Source: BOG-931 sp963761525
GTDB taxonomy: Bacteria > Pseudomonadota > Alphaproteobacteria > Rhizobiales > Xanthobacteraceae
Assembly: GCA_963761525.1 (NCBI GenBank)
Contig: CAVXHG010000010.1
Coordinates: 124,001-188,000 of the forward strand
Reading direction: 5' to 3'
DNA: 64,000 nt
The notes beneath the pieces are model-generated. The model was not told the origin of the DNA and searched no databases. It saw nothing but the letters and a program-made list of their open reading frames with translations. A program made the position numbers and the translations under genes. Shown in pieces: positions 1 through 9,138 of this stretch (the first letter of the stretch is position 1; the number at the start of each line of letters is the position of its first letter).

Positions 1-1
1 C

Positions 2-490
2 ACCTTCGTGCTTGTGGTTGCCTACGTGGTTCTTGCCGGCGTCTATGTACTCGGCGGCGCCATCAGCCAGCGCATTGGGCGCCGGACATATCTTATGGTG
101 GCAAGCGCCGTGAGCGCTGTCTTTGGCACACTTTCCTACTATCTGCTGCTGAATACCGCTCCCGGCAACATGCCACTCATTCTGCTGATGGCAACGCTAA
201 CGATCGTGCTGGTGGTCGCACCAGGAGCGCTCGGAACGGTTTACATCAACGAACGCTTCCAAACCGGTGTACGCGCTTCCGGTTTTGGTCTGGGTTACAG
301 CCTCGCGATCATCCTGCCGGCGTTCTACGTCTTCTACCAAGCGGGGCTCTCGAACTTCATGCCGTTCAAGTACACGGTGCTGGTCCTGGTCGTCGTTGGC
401 GCGCTCTTGATCTTCTTCGGCGCGGCATGGGGCCCGGAGACCAAGGATGTCGACTTCGGAAGCATGTCACCGTCCGACGCTCCTAAATAA
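2..490 (+). CDS. MFS transporter, C-terminal part (5' end outside window)
   Basis: This is the last 163 or so residues of a major facilitator superfamily carrier; the frame stays open to the left edge, so the start is not in view. About five hydrophobic helices can be seen. Between the third and fourth lies ERFQTGVRASGFGLGYSL, matching the ERFPTRVRATGxG segment of metabolite:H+ symporters of the sugar-porter group. The MFS gene at 48187 has the related GELYPTRIRALGTAFG segment. A Bug receptor follows 17 bases downstream on the same strand, so both may share a transcript. Substrate unknown. Confidence 0.8.
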   Translation, partial: TFVLVVAYVVLAGVYVLGGAISQRIGRRTYLMVASAVSAVFGTLSYYLLLNTAPGNMPLILLMATLTIVLVVAPGALGTVYINERFQTGVRASGFGLGYSLAIILPAFYVFYQAGLSNFMPFKYTVLVLVVVGALLIFFGAAWGPETKDVDFGSMSPSDAPK

Positions 491-507
491 TCCAAAACGG
501 TAAAACG

Positions 508-1521
508 ATGCTTAGGCTCCTCGCTCCTTCAGGTTTGGGCTCCGTCAGACGTCTCGCGACGGCTGGATTGACTGCGTCGCTTGCACTCGCTTCAGGCGTG
601 GCAATTGGTGCCGAAACACTGCCTACGGCCTTTCCGCAAAGGCCGATAACACTGATCGTGCCTTTCAGCGCCGGCGGCCCGGTCGACGTTCTCGGCCGCC
701 TGTTGGCGGAGCAGTATCAAGCGCGGTCGGGATCGGCCGCGATCGTCGAGAACAAGACCGGTGGCGCCGGCAATATCGGAATTGAGGCGGTACGCGACGC
801 AGCGGCGGATGGCACCAAGCTTCTCCTCATCCCGGCCGGCAATCTCACGATCAATCCAACCTTGATGCCCAATCTGCCGTTCAATGTTCAACGAGACTTC
901 GAACCGGTGTCGTTGCTTGCGAGCGCGGCGAACATAATCGTTGTTTCCCCCAAACTCGGCGTAACCTCCATCGAGCAGCTCATCGCGAAAGCAAAGACAG
1001 CCAAACTGAGCTACGGCACACCGGGTGTCGGCAGCCAGCTTCATCTGGCCATGGAGTTGTTTAAGGAAAAGACCGGTGCCGACATTCAGCACGTCCCTTA
1101 CCGCGGATCGCCACAAGCGCTCGAAGACTTGTTAGGCGGTCAAATCGACGTCGTCGCCAGCAATCTGCCGTCGGTATTGTCAGCCATCCAGGGCAAGCTC
1201 GTTGTGCCGCTGGCCATGACAACGGCCCAGCGCAATCCGCTCCTGCCGAACGTTCCTACCTTAGCGGAAGCCGGTGTCGAGGGCATCGACGTGACGTCAT
1301 GGTACGGCATGCTCGCCCCTCGCGGGACCCCGACCGATGTACGCGATGCGATCTTCGCCGTGACTCGGGATATTTTGACGACGCCCTCGATGCAGCAAAA
1401 ACTCACAGCCCAAGGGTTGAATGTGAATATCGAGTCGCCGGATGAACTGGCCGCCCGGATCCGGCGGGAAACCGCTTTGTGGGCGGGCGTCATCAAAAAA
1501 GAGCACATTACCATCGAATAG
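508..1521 (+). CDS. Bug-family (TTT) periplasmic substrate-binding protein
   Basis: A 337-residue periplasmic receptor of the Bug/TctC family, which normally delivers carboxylates and related small organics to a TctAB membrane pair. The N-terminus has a basic region and a hydrophobic stretch ending near residue 34, consistent with Sec export. Family landmarks follow: PITLIVPFSAGGPVDVLGR near 45-65, VENKTGGAGNIG near 80-95, and HVPYRGSPQALEDLLGGQID near 195-215. No TctA or TctB gene lies nearby, so it is an orphan receptor. It sits just behind the MFS carrier and converges with another Bug gene. Ligand unknown. Confidence 0.9.
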   Translation: MLRLLAPSGLGSVRRLATAGLTASLALASGVAIGAETLPTAFPQRPITLIVPFSAGGPVDVLGRLLAEQYQARSGSAAIVENKTGGAGNIGIEAVRDAAADGTKLLLIPAGNLTINPTLMPNLPFNVQRDFEPVSLLASAANIIVVSPKLGVTSIEQLIAKAKTAKLSYGTPGVGSQLHLAMELFKEKTGADIQHVPYRGSPQALEDLLGGQIDVVASNLPSVLSAIQGKLVVPLAMTTAQRNPLLPNVPTLAEAGVEGIDVTSWYGMLAPRGTPTDVRDAIFAVTRDILTTPSMQQKLTAQGLNVNIESPDELAARIRRETALWAGVIKKEHITIE

Positions 1522-1525
1522 ATGC

Positions 1526-1542
1526 GAGCGCCGCCGTCGCTC
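1526..1542. terminator. Possible weak bidirectional terminator hairpin
   Basis: Between two convergent Bug genes, GAGCG and CGCTC flank a seven-base loop. The stem is only 5 bp and there is no T-run, so this is a weak candidate supported mainly by its position in a 40-base convergent gap. Confidence 0.25.
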
Positions 1543-1561
1543 TGCGCGCCCGTTGATGACC

Positions 1562-2533
1562 TCATTCGATCTTTACACCGACGGTGTTGATGATCGTGGT
1601 CCAGTGCTTGAGGTCGCTCTGGATGAGTTCGCCAAACTGCTGCGGCGGAAGATCGACACGCGTGAGGCTGTTGGCTTCGAAGAAGTCCCTGGTCTCCGGC
1701 AAATCCAGCACCTTCGAAACGTCGGCGTAGATCTTGGCGGTGAGCTCGGGTGGTATTTTGGCTGGTCCCCACAGCCCGAACCATACCGACGTACTAAAGC
1801 CGGGCACGGTTTCGGAAATCGTCGGAAGGTCCGGCAGGACCGGAACACGCTTTTCTGTCGCGGCGGCAATCAATCTCACTTGTCCGCTCTTGGCATACTG
1901 CGCCACGCTAGAAAGGTTGAGCAATAAAACCGACACCTCGTTGCCGAGAAGGCCTTCCAGCCCGGGCGCAGCGCCACGATACGGCACGTGTTGCAGTTGC
2001 ATTCCGGTCCGCTGCTTGAGTTCCTCCATGCTGAGATGGGCGTAGGTGCCTATCCCAAACGAGCCGTAGCTGAGCTTGCCGGGATTGGATTTGGCATAAG
2101 CGATAAGCTCGGATACGGACTTCACCGGCAGCGATGGATGTACCATCAGCATCGGCGTCCCGCGACAGAGGACCGAAATCGGCGTGAAATTGTTCGGATC
2201 GTAAATCAGCTTGGAGAATAGCGCTGGATTGGCGGTGAAAGTAGAATCCGGAGCGACCAGAAGGGTAAGTCCGTCGGGCGGCGCCTGCTCGACGTCGTGC
2301 GCGCCAACGCCTGTGTTGCCGCCAGGACGATTTTCCACGACGACGGCTTGACCCCACATCTCCTGGAGGTGCTTGGCGGCAATACGGGCCATGAGGTCGG
2401 TAATGCCGCCGGCAGGAAGCGGAACGATCAGCCTGACGGGACCGCTTGGGAAGCTTTGCGCCGACGCTGTCGTCGCCGATGCTACGATCGCGAGACAGAC
2501 GGACAACGCGATCCTCAGTAGCAAAGTCTTCAT
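1562..2533 (-). CDS. Bug-family (TTT) periplasmic substrate-binding protein
   Basis: A Bug/TctC receptor of 323 residues from the chosen ATG at 2533. That start is preceded by GGGAGG and opens directly into a signal peptide (MKTLLLRIALSVCLAIVAS, ending ASAQ), whereas the longer frame adds 11 residues before the signal. Landmarks are VRLIVPLPAGGITDLMARIAAKH, VENRPGGNTGVGA, HVPYRGAAPGLEGLLGNEV, and a C-terminal region ending VGVKIE. It is divergent from the flavin monooxygenase at 2756, with a 222-base shared promoter region. No TctAB partner is seen. Ligand unknown; the adjacent monooxygenase suggests it feeds an oxidative pathway. Confidence 0.9.
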   Translation of the reverse strand: MKTLLLRIALSVCLAIVASATTASAQSFPSGPVRLIVPLPAGGITDLMARIAAKHLQEMWGQAVVVENRPGGNTGVGAHDVEQAPPDGLTLLVAPDSTFTANPALFSKLIYDPNNFTPISVLCRGTPMLMVHPSLPVKSVSELIAYAKSNPGKLSYGSFGIGTYAHLSMEELKQRTGMQLQHVPYRGAAPGLEGLLGNEVSVLLLNLSSVAQYAKSGQVRLIAAATEKRVPVLPDLPTISETVPGFSTSVWFGLWGPAKIPPELTAKIYADVSKVLDLPETRDFFEANSLTRVDLPPQQFGELIQSDLKHWTTIINTVGVKIE

Positions 2534-2755
2534 TACTAGCCTCCCTACTTTTTCTCGCGCAGCCAAAGCAGCTGTACGATTATTGGCCTTGGCGATTAGT
2601 CAGCCTTGATTCCGGTCGCGTTTGCAACGCCGTTCCAATTTTTCCCGCGGCGTGGCGGTAAGTTTCGCCACTCCGGCCAAGTTGCACCATCCAACATTGA
2701 CTTGGCAGGCAGAATTCAATTTGCTTCTGGCTTGTAAGCATGACTGGGGACAGCA

Positions 2756-4084
2756 TTGTCGCAATCGGAAATAATCCATCTCGCCGCGGACCTTTCCTTC
2801 CTGCACACGGATTACCTTTGGCGAATGCCTGGTTCGTGGATTGGCTATCCGTATTACGGCACTTCGGAGTTCTATGAGGACATCGCCCGCATCGCGGAAC
2901 GCGGCGTGATGGACATGCTCTTTTTCGGAGATACGGGAGGCACGTCGGAAGATTACGGCGGTAATCACGATGCGGTGGTGCGCTACGGCGCCAAGTGGCC
3001 GCGTCACGACATGACTCCGATGATTCCGCTGATGGCGAAGGCCGCACAGGGCGTCGGCTTCGCGCTGACCCTGTCCACCACCTATCATCACCCGTTTCAT
3101 TGCGCCCGGTTGTTCAACGCGCTGGACCACGTGACCCGCGGCCGCGTCGCCTGGAACGCGGTCACTTCCGCCTACAAGAGCGAAGCCGCCAATTACGGCT
3201 TCGACGAAATGATGGATCACGACGAACGGTATGTGCGTGCTCAAGAATTCCTTGAGGTCGCATGCAAGCTCTGGGACAGCATCGAGCCCGATGCGTTGGT
3301 GCTGGATCGAGAGCGCGGTATCTATGCGGATCCCGACAAGGTTCACCGGATCGACCATCGCGGCCGCTATTTCAACGTTCGCGGACCGCTGCCAGCGCTA
3401 CCCTCCCCGCAGCGCCGGCCGGTCATTATCCAGGCCGGCCTGTCCGGGCCGGGCATGAATCTCGCCGCGACTTTTGCCGAGTTACAATTCAGCACACGGC
3501 GAACGCTCGCCAGTATGAAGGCGCACCGCGGCGCACTGGACGACGCTTTGACCTCGGTCGGACGCACACCACGCGATATCGGCATTCTCTGGTCAATCCG
3601 CATACAGGTCGCCAATTCCGATGCCGACGCAATCGAAAAGGAGCGCAGATATTTGGATGCAATTCCGCCCGAGGCCGGCCTCGTCGAAATGTCAGCCCAA
3701 TACGGCGTCGATTTTTCGAAAGCCAAACCAGGGATGCGTCTTTCCGACTTTGCCGACGAAGTCCGTGCGCAAAAAGGTAATCTCGGAAGCTTCGAGGAGC
3801 TTCTGAAGACTGTCGATCCTGCGCAGTCGTTGCAGGAATTCGCACACCGGTTTCTCGTCGATCGGATTCTGGTCGCCGCCGGAACGCCGAAGACGATCGT
3901 CGACAAGCTGGAGGAATTGCACTTCGGTACAGGAGCGAACGGCGGCTTTATTCTTGGCCGCGGTTATTCGGCGATGGATAACATGAGAGAGTTCGTCGAG
4001 TACGTGGTGCCCGAGCTTCAGCGTCGCGGACTTTCAAAAAAGCGATACGCCGGAGGTACTTTGCGGGAAAATCTCAACGCCTGA
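2756..4084 (+). CDS. NtaA/SnaA/DszA-type FMNH2-dependent monooxygenase (LLM)
   Basis: A 442-residue luciferase-like monooxygenase of the NtaA/SnaA/DszA group. These two-component enzymes use reduced FMN from a separate reductase to oxidise substrates such as nitrilotriacetate, EDTA or sulfur heterocycles. Group landmarks are WRMPGSWIGYPYY near 23-35, DMLFFGDTGG, TLSTTYHHPFHCARLFNALDHVTRGRVAWN near 105-135, and the C-terminal FILGRGYSAMDNMREFVEYVVPELQRRG. TTG at 2756 is taken as the start because it keeps the conserved N-terminal strand (IHLAADLSFLH) and follows GGGGA. The ATG at 2740 is out of frame. No flavin reductase gene is nearby. An ABC importer follows after 148 bases and may supply the substrate. 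Confidence 0.88.
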   Translation: MSQSEIIHLAADLSFLHTDYLWRMPGSWIGYPYYGTSEFYEDIARIAERGVMDMLFFGDTGGTSEDYGGNHDAVVRYGAKWPRHDMTPMIPLMAKAAQGVGFALTLSTTYHHPFHCARLFNALDHVTRGRVAWNAVTSAYKSEAANYGFDEMMDHDERYVRAQEFLEVACKLWDSIEPDALVLDRERGIYADPDKVHRIDHRGRYFNVRGPLPALPSPQRRPVIIQAGLSGPGMNLAATFAELQFSTRRTLASMKAHRGALDDALTSVGRTPRDIGILWSIRIQVANSDADAIEKERRYLDAIPPEAGLVEMSAQYGVDFSKAKPGMRLSDFADEVRAQKGNLGSFEELLKTVDPAQSLQEFAHRFLVDRILVAAGTPKTIVDKLEELHFGTGANGGFILGRGYSAMDNMREFVEYVVPELQRRGLSKKRYAGGTLRENLNA

Positions 4085-4232
4085 GTGCGACCGATCTTGC
4101 GACTTATTGACCCTCCAACTCGTCCTTCTGTACTGGCATATACTTTGCTTAAAATCGGTACGGGCATGACAGCCACGACACTTTCTCTATATGCTCCCAC
4201 TAGAGCCAATCTGGATTCACAAGGCGGGCGAC

Positions 4233-5285
4233 ATGAGCACTCTTCCACACAATATCTCCCGCCGACGGGCGATTAAGACATCGATCGCCGCATCAGGAGC
4301 CATACTTTTTCCGGCTGGTTTTCGCCGAGCACGAGCTCAGGGAACTCTCAAACAGGTTTCTCTAATGCTCGATTGGGTTTTTCAGGGACCAAATGTCGGC
4401 TTCATGCTCGCCCAGGACAAAGGCTACTACCGCGAAGCCGGAATTGACGTCGCAATCACACCCGGCAAAGGCTCGGTCAGCACAGCGCAATTGATTGCCA
4501 GCAAAGCCGCGCAGTTCGGTTTTGCCGACGGTTATGTTGTCGGCAGCGGCGTGGCCAAGGGTATGGCTCTTAAAAGTATCGGCGGAATCTTTCGCCGCAA
4601 CCCAGCAGCCGTCGTGGTCCTTGCCGACTCCGGCATCAATACACCGAAAGATCTCGAGGGAAAGAGCGTTGCGATCACCGCAGGCAGTGCGCAATTCCAG
4701 CAGTGGCCCGCCTTCGTCAAAGGGGCCGGTCTGGATGCGTCCAAAATCGAAGTCGTGAACGTTGATCCGGCCGGCGTAGGCGTCGCCTTAGTGACGGGCC
4801 GCGTCCCTGCAATCGCAGGCTTTGCGCAGGGCTATGTGCCTTCCGTCGAAGCGCGGAGCAAAAAAGAGACTCGGATCTTTTGGTACGCCGATTATGGAGT
4901 GAAAGTCGTCAGTAACGGCATCATTGTTCACGACGATCTTCTCAAGAGCGATCCTGAGTTGGTGCGCGCCTTTGTGGTCCCCTCGATTAAAGGATTCTTA
5001 TACGGCAGGGCTCATCCAGACGAAGCCGTCGCGACGGTGCGAAAATATCTAGAGACCGCTGATCCGGCCATCACCCGCCGTGAGATGGAGCTTTCCTGGA
5101 AAACATGGGTAACGCCCACCACCCAAGGTAAACCCCTTGGCTGGTCAGCAGACGCGGACTGGGCCGAAACCATCGGCGTTTTGAAGCAATACGCCGGTGT
5201 CACCGCACCCCTATCGCCGGAAACACTCTACACCAACGAATTCGTTCCGACTGGCGCGGAATTCATTCCACCGCAAACAGCCTAA
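4233..5285 (+). CDS. ABC transporter substrate-binding protein, NMT1/SsuA/TauA type, Tat-like signal
   Basis: A 350-residue periplasmic receptor of the NMT1/THI5-like fold used for sulfonates, nitrate, thiamine precursors and pyrimidines. The ATG at 4233 is chosen because it places an N-terminal RRRAIKTSIAASGAILFPAG signal, twin-arginine in character, at residues 9-28 with a likely cut after ARAQ. The earlier ATG at 4191 only adds unconserved residues. LDWVFQGPNVGFMLAQDKGYYREAGIDV is the family ligand-site entry, followed by PGKGSVSTAQLIASKAAQFG. It is the first gene of a receptor-ATPase-permease operon (gaps of 8 and 0 bases). Ligand unknown; an aromatic or N/S-containing compound is plausible. 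Confidence 0.9.
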   Translation: MSTLPHNISRRRAIKTSIAASGAILFPAGFRRARAQGTLKQVSLMLDWVFQGPNVGFMLAQDKGYYREAGIDVAITPGKGSVSTAQLIASKAAQFGFADGYVVGSGVAKGMALKSIGGIFRRNPAAVVVLADSGINTPKDLEGKSVAITAGSAQFQQWPAFVKGAGLDASKIEVVNVDPAGVGVALVTGRVPAIAGFAQGYVPSVEARSKKETRIFWYADYGVKVVSNGIIVHDDLLKSDPELVRAFVVPSIKGFLYGRAHPDEAVATVRKYLETADPAITRREMELSWKTWVTPTTQGKPLGWSADADWAETIGVLKQYAGVTAPLSPETLYTNEFVPTGAEFIPPQTA

Positions 5286-5293
5286 GCGCCCGC

Positions 5294-6082
5294 ATGGACG
5301 CGGTTACCGAGCCCTATCTTCGCGTCGAGCACCTGTCGAAGGTCTATCGGACGCGCGACGGCGAGGTCCGTGCGCTAAACGACGTTTCGTTCACCCAGCG
5401 GCGCGGCGAGTTTCTCTCGCATGTTGGGCCGAGCGGCTGCGGAAAAAGCACATTATTGATGATCGCAGCAGGCCTTGTCGGACCTTCCGCCGGGCTTGTC
5501 CAAGCTTCTGAGCACAGAATAAAGGGGCCGAGGACGGACATCGGAATTGTCTTCCAAAGTCCTGTTCTGCTTGAATGGCGAACCGCACTTGGCAACATCA
5601 TGTTGCAGGCAGAAGCCCGCAAGATGGACCGCGATGCCGCCGACGCTCGAGCGCGGCAGTTGCTTGCTGCCGTCGGCCTCGCCGGTTTTGAAAACAAATA
5701 TCCTCATGAATTATCCGGCGGCATGCGGCAGCGAGTCTCGATTTGCCGGGCGCTTATTCACAACCCCGATCATCTTCTGATGGACGAACCTTTCGGCGCG
5801 CTCGACGCGCTGACGCGCGATCAGCTCGTGCTGGATCTCCAGGCGCTGGTCTCGGAACGGCAAATGACTGTCCTTTTCATAACCCATAGCATCCCTGAGG
5901 CCGTATTCCTCTCCGACCGCGTAGTCGTCATGACGCCGAGGCCAGGCCAGATCGATGCGATCATCGATATTCCTTTGCCGCGTCCGCGCACTCTTGCGAT
6001 GCGCGAGTCGCCGGAGTTTGCCGACTACAGCCGGCAAATTCTGGACCGGTTCCTCGCGCAAGGCGTTTTGCGGGAGCATTGA
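5294..6082 (+). CDS. ABC transporter ATP-binding protein, SsuB/TauB type
   Basis: A 262-residue cytoplasmic ATPase for the importer. Walker A GPSGCGKST lies at about 45-53, the Q-loop in GIVFQSPVLLEWRT, the signature LSGGMRQRVS near 140, Walker B LLMDEPFGALD near 160, and the switch histidine in LFITHSIPEA. All catalytic residues are present. It sits 8 bases after the receptor gene and directly abuts the permease gene. The C-terminal tail (PEFADYSRQILDRF) is the form usual in SsuB-like proteins. Confidence 0.93.
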   Translation: MDAVTEPYLRVEHLSKVYRTRDGEVRALNDVSFTQRRGEFLSHVGPSGCGKSTLLMIAAGLVGPSAGLVQASEHRIKGPRTDIGIVFQSPVLLEWRTALGNIMLQAEARKMDRDAADARARQLLAAVGLAGFENKYPHELSGGMRQRVSICRALIHNPDHLLMDEPFGALDALTRDQLVLDLQALVSERQMTVLFITHSIPEAVFLSDRVVVMTPRPGQIDAIIDIPLPRPRTLAMRESPEFADYSRQILDRFLAQGVLREH

Positions 6083-6970
6083 GTGGCCGAGCAACGCGCA
6101 GCCTCTAACGCGATAGGTTCTCTCGTTGCTTCGCCCGATTCAAGCAACCAAACTGAAAATGATCAGCGACGGCGACGGAAACAGCTTATGTATTCTCGCG
6201 CTGCAGCTTGGTTGTACCCTTTGGGCGGCTTTGCTTTGATCATCGTCGCTTGGGAAGCCGCTGTCCGGCTGCTTCAGATTCCAACTTATCTGCTTCCAGC
6301 ACCAAGTGTCATCGCGGATTCGATACAAGCCAACGCAGGACTTCTGTTTAAGCACAGCTTGATCACCGCTTCGGAAATCGCGTTAGGCTTCGCCCTTAGC
6401 GTGGTCGTTGGAATTCCCCTCGCGCTGGGCATCTATATCTGGAAACCGTTCTCTCGCGTGGTCTATCCGCTTCTCATTTCCTCGCAGGCAGTTCCGAAAG
6501 TCGCGATCGCTCCCTTATTTATCGTGTGGTTCGGCTTCAATCTGCTGCCAAAAGTCCTGATCGCATTTCTGATCGCCTTCTTCCCGATCGTGATCAACAC
6601 AGCAATGGGTCTCGCCTCGATCGAGCGCGAGAAACTGTACCTGGCCCAGTCCATCGGACTTGGTACGCTTTCGACCTTCTTCAAAATTCAATTGCCGAAT
6701 GCGCTACCGTCGATCTTCGCCGGGTTGAGGATTTCAATCACGTTCGCTGTTGTCGGCGCCGTCGTCGGTGAATTTGTCGGAGGGCAAGGCGGCCTCGGCT
6801 ATCTGCTACTGACTGCAAACGGGAATATGGACACGCCGCTATTGTTTGCCGGCATTGTCGCACTCACCGTATTAGGCCTGGTCTTCTTCGCCTTGATCGG
6901 TCTGGTTGAACGCCTTGTGCTTCCCCCTCACGCTCTGGAACACACCACGCTGATACGCGAAACAATGTAA
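6083..6970 (+). CDS. ABC transporter permease, SsuC/TauC type
   Basis: A 295-residue inner-membrane permease beginning at GTG immediately after the ATPase stop codon. A hydrophilic lead of about 45 residues precedes about six helices. The cytoplasmic coupling loop reads EREKLYLAQSIGLGTLSTF...IQLPNALPSIFAGLR near 190-225, the EAA motif that contacts the ATPase. PTYLLPAPSVI after the first helix and GEFVGGQGGLGYLLL near 228-243 are typical of this permease class. It completes the 4233-6970 importer. A Bug gene converges only 7 bases downstream. Confidence 0.93.
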   Translation: MAEQRAASNAIGSLVASPDSSNQTENDQRRRRKQLMYSRAAAWLYPLGGFALIIVAWEAAVRLLQIPTYLLPAPSVIADSIQANAGLLFKHSLITASEIALGFALSVVVGIPLALGIYIWKPFSRVVYPLLISSQAVPKVAIAPLFIVWFGFNLLPKVLIAFLIAFFPIVINTAMGLASIEREKLYLAQSIGLGTLSTFFKIQLPNALPSIFAGLRISITFAVVGAVVGEFVGGQGGLGYLLLTANGNMDTPLLFAGIVALTVLGLVFFALIGLVERLVLPPHALEHTTLIRETM

Positions 6971-6977
6971 GGCGCGG

Positions 6978-7970
6978 TTAGCCAGCGGTGATACCCGCGA
7001 ATTTGATGACCTTCGCCCACTTCGCGGTTTCATCGACAAGCATTTGTCCGAAGGCGGCGGGCGTTGCGGACAGGGGGGTCGCTCCGAGGTCGGCGAGCCG
7101 CGCGAGAAATCCAGTATCGGCGAGCGCAAGATTGATACTCTTGTTCAGCTTGTCGGCGATTTCTTCCGAAGTATTACGGGGAGCGACAATTCCGTTCCAG
7201 GTACTCGCTTCGTAACCCGGCACGAACTCGCCGATCGTCGGCAGATTCGGCAGCGCCGCAGAGGGCTCCGCCGTGGTGACGGCCAGCGCTCGGAGCTTGC
7301 CGGCCCGGATGTAACCGATCGACGCCGGCACCAGGTCAAACATCACCTGTACCTGACCGCTGAGGAGATCGATCAATGCCGGGGCGGAGCCACGGTACGG
7401 CACGTGGCGCATGTCCACGCCGGTCATGAATTTAAACAGTTCGGCGGCCATATGCTGTGTTGCACCGGTGCCACCCGATGCAAAGTTCAATTCGCCAGGA
7501 TGGGCTTTGGCATAGGCGATGAATTCCGGAACAGAGGTCACCGGAACAGATGGATGCACCTCCAACACGTTCGGCACGCGAAAGACTTCCGCGACGGGAG
7601 TAAAATCGCGCGGAAAATCGAAATTGAGATTGCTGTAGAGCGTGGCATTGATTGCGTTCGCCGAGGTACACCAAAAAAGCGTGTAACCGTCCGGCGTTTC
7701 GCGCGCGACCAATTCCGCCGCAATATTACTGGCAGCGCCCGTCCTGTTATCGAACACGAAAGGTTGCCCCAAGTGTTCCGACAGCCACTGTGATGTCAAA
7801 CGACCGATAACGTCGGACGTACCACCAGCAGAAAATCCCAACAACACGCGCACCGGACGAGACGGGTAATTCGTCTCCGCGTACGCTTGGGCACCCATTG
7901 CCCCGAGCGCACTACCGCCGAGCGCAGATTGTAGAAATTTTCGCCGATCAATCCGCAGAGGAAAGCTCAT
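6978..7970 (-). CDS. Bug-family (TTT) substrate-binding protein with Tat-like signal
   Basis: A 330-residue Bug receptor from the ATG at 7970; an upstream TTG at 7988 only adds six residues. The N-terminus RIDRRKFLQSALGGSALGAMG, with cleavage after AYAE, resembles a Tat signal, less usual for this family than a Sec signal. Core motifs are VRVLLGFSAGGTSDVIGRL, FDNRTGAASNIAAELVAR, HVPYRGSAPALIDLLSGQVQVMFD and a C-terminal KVIKFAGITAG. It is most similar by eye to the Bug gene at 18302; both contain the SGQVQVMFD/AGQVQVMFD and IGEF/IGDF segments. It closes a long minus-strand run. Ligand unknown. Confidence 0.9.
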   Translation of the reverse strand: MSFPLRIDRRKFLQSALGGSALGAMGAQAYAETNYPSRPVRVLLGFSAGGTSDVIGRLTSQWLSEHLGQPFVFDNRTGAASNIAAELVARETPDGYTLFWCTSANAINATLYSNLNFDFPRDFTPVAEVFRVPNVLEVHPSVPVTSVPEFIAYAKAHPGELNFASGGTGATQHMAAELFKFMTGVDMRHVPYRGSAPALIDLLSGQVQVMFDLVPASIGYIRAGKLRALAVTTAEPSAALPNLPTIGEFVPGYEASTWNGIVAPRNTSEEIADKLNKSINLALADTGFLARLADLGATPLSATPAAFGQMLVDETAKWAKVIKFAGITAG

Positions 7971-8042
7971 AAAATCTCTTTCGACCAATCACGTTATTCC
8001 ATTTCCTAATACACGGCCATGCAATTCATCGGCAAAATGGCG

Positions 8043-8172
8043 CTATGACGCGAATTTGGCAGCCGATGACGATTTTACGCCAGCTTCGGCTAGGGCCAGC
8101 GCCATCGACCCGGCCAAGGCCACGCGCGACTCCCGTGACAATGATTGACTTTCCGTCGAGCGATTGCGCCAT
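8043..8172 (-). pseudogene. Remnant of a short-chain dehydrogenase/reductase N-terminus
   Basis: Reading from the ATG at 8172 gives MAQSLDGKSIIVTG followed by ARGLG, the start and glycine-rich NAD(P) loop of an SDR. The same strand then needs a shift to a second frame to continue SMALALAEAGVK, as in the first helix of an SDR Rossmann fold, and shifts again into KIVI. After about 45 residues homology by eye ends, 72 bases before the Bug gene. This is a decayed, truncated SDR copy lying downstream of the deacetylase-like gene, as if an ancestral operon had contained it. It is short, so moderate confidence. Confidence 0.5.
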
Positions 8173-8202
8173 GACCGCACCATATCTCGTTGTGGTTTGA
8201 AG

Positions 8203-9138
8203 TTATTTCCTATTCGGCTGGATGTGCGACTGGTGCACGCCTGTGTACCAAGTCGCGAGTTCTTCCCGGTTGGTGATCCAGACACCCGGCAGCGACTTGG
8301 CGTAAGTCAGAAATTCCCGCAACGCCCCAATACGATGGGCGTGGCCGATGACATGCGGATGCAATCCGAAATTCATCAGGCGCCCACTCGAAGCCCCCTC
8401 CTCATACAACTGGTTGAGGCAGTCCTTCAGCGTGTCGATCCCGTCGCGCGCCGAGGAACCGCCGCGGGCAAACATATTGAAGTCGTTGATGTCATTCGAA
8501 TACGGGATGCAAACGATGGGACCATTGCTTGTCTCGATCATGTAAGGCTGATCGTCGTTGAGATAGTCGCAATAGGCGATCAGCCCGAATTCCTTCAGAT
8601 AGGCCGGCGTGCGCCGTGTGCCGCGAATTGCGGAAGATAGCCACGCTTTCGCCGGCCGCCCCAAAACGGTGCGGTAGGTGTCGAGTGTTTTGGCGATGAC
8701 GGCACGTTCGCCGTCCGGATCGTGGGCGTAGTGAGTCAGCAGATCATTTTGCGCCCAGTTGTGCGGCACAATTTCCCAGCCCCGCTCATTGACCGCGTCG
8801 ATAATGCGCCGGCGTTCCGCGATGGTCAGACCGTTGGTGGTGCACGACGGCTTGACGCCAAGACGGTCGAAAGTCTCGATCAGACGCCAAATGCCGACAC
8901 GTTGACCGTATTCGCGCCAGGTCCAGTTGGCGCTGTCCCAGACGTCCCCTGGCAGCGCGTGGGGAATGGTCGCTGGACCACCGGGAAACATCGGTTCCTT
9001 CTGCCCCGGCCGCGCTGGCTCCCAATATTCGAGATTGATCGTGACGATCAAAGCGACGCGTGCGCCGTTCGGAAAGCGAAGCGGCCCGCGATCGACGATC
9101 GGAACGAAGGGATAGTGCGAAGTCACGGCGTCACTCAT
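8203..9138 (-). CDS. Polysaccharide deacetylase-fold hydrolase, PuuE-like (allantoinase/imidase type)
   Basis: A 311-residue NodB-homology protein closer by eye to the PuuE allantoinase and cyclic imidase branch than to sugar deacetylases. The N-terminal RFPNGARVALIVTINLEYWE segment (about 18-38) is the hallmark. EIVPHNWAQNDLL near 115-127 corresponds to the histidine motif (usually GHGWxHE), but without the HxxxH-type zinc cluster of true deacetylases. GLHPHVIGHAHRI near 265-277 is the C-terminal histidine segment. The ATG at 9138 follows AGGAGA and overlaps the permease stop by ATGA. It is the last gene of a ribose-type ABC operon, whose substrate may be its cyclic amide or imide. Exact reaction unproven. 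Confidence 0.8.
   Translation of the reverse strand: MSDAVTSHYPFVPIVDRGPLRFPNGARVALIVTINLEYWEPARPGQKEPMFPGGPATIPHALPGDVWDSANWTWREYGQRVGIWRLIETFDRLGVKPSCTTNGLTIAERRRIIDAVNERGWEIVPHNWAQNDLLTHYAHDPDGERAVIAKTLDTYRTVLGRPAKAWLSSAIRGTRRTPAYLKEFGLIAYCDYLNDDQPYMIETSNGPIVCIPYSNDINDFNMFARGGSSARDGIDTLKDCLNQLYEEGASSGRLMNFGLHPHVIGHAHRIGALREFLTYAKSLPGVWITNREELATWYTGVHQSHIQPNRK

Noticed and set aside
4107..4144. Possible sigma-70 promoter (TTGACC and TATACT) before the ABC receptor at 4233
   Set aside because: The spacing between the hexamers is 26 bases, far from the usual 17.
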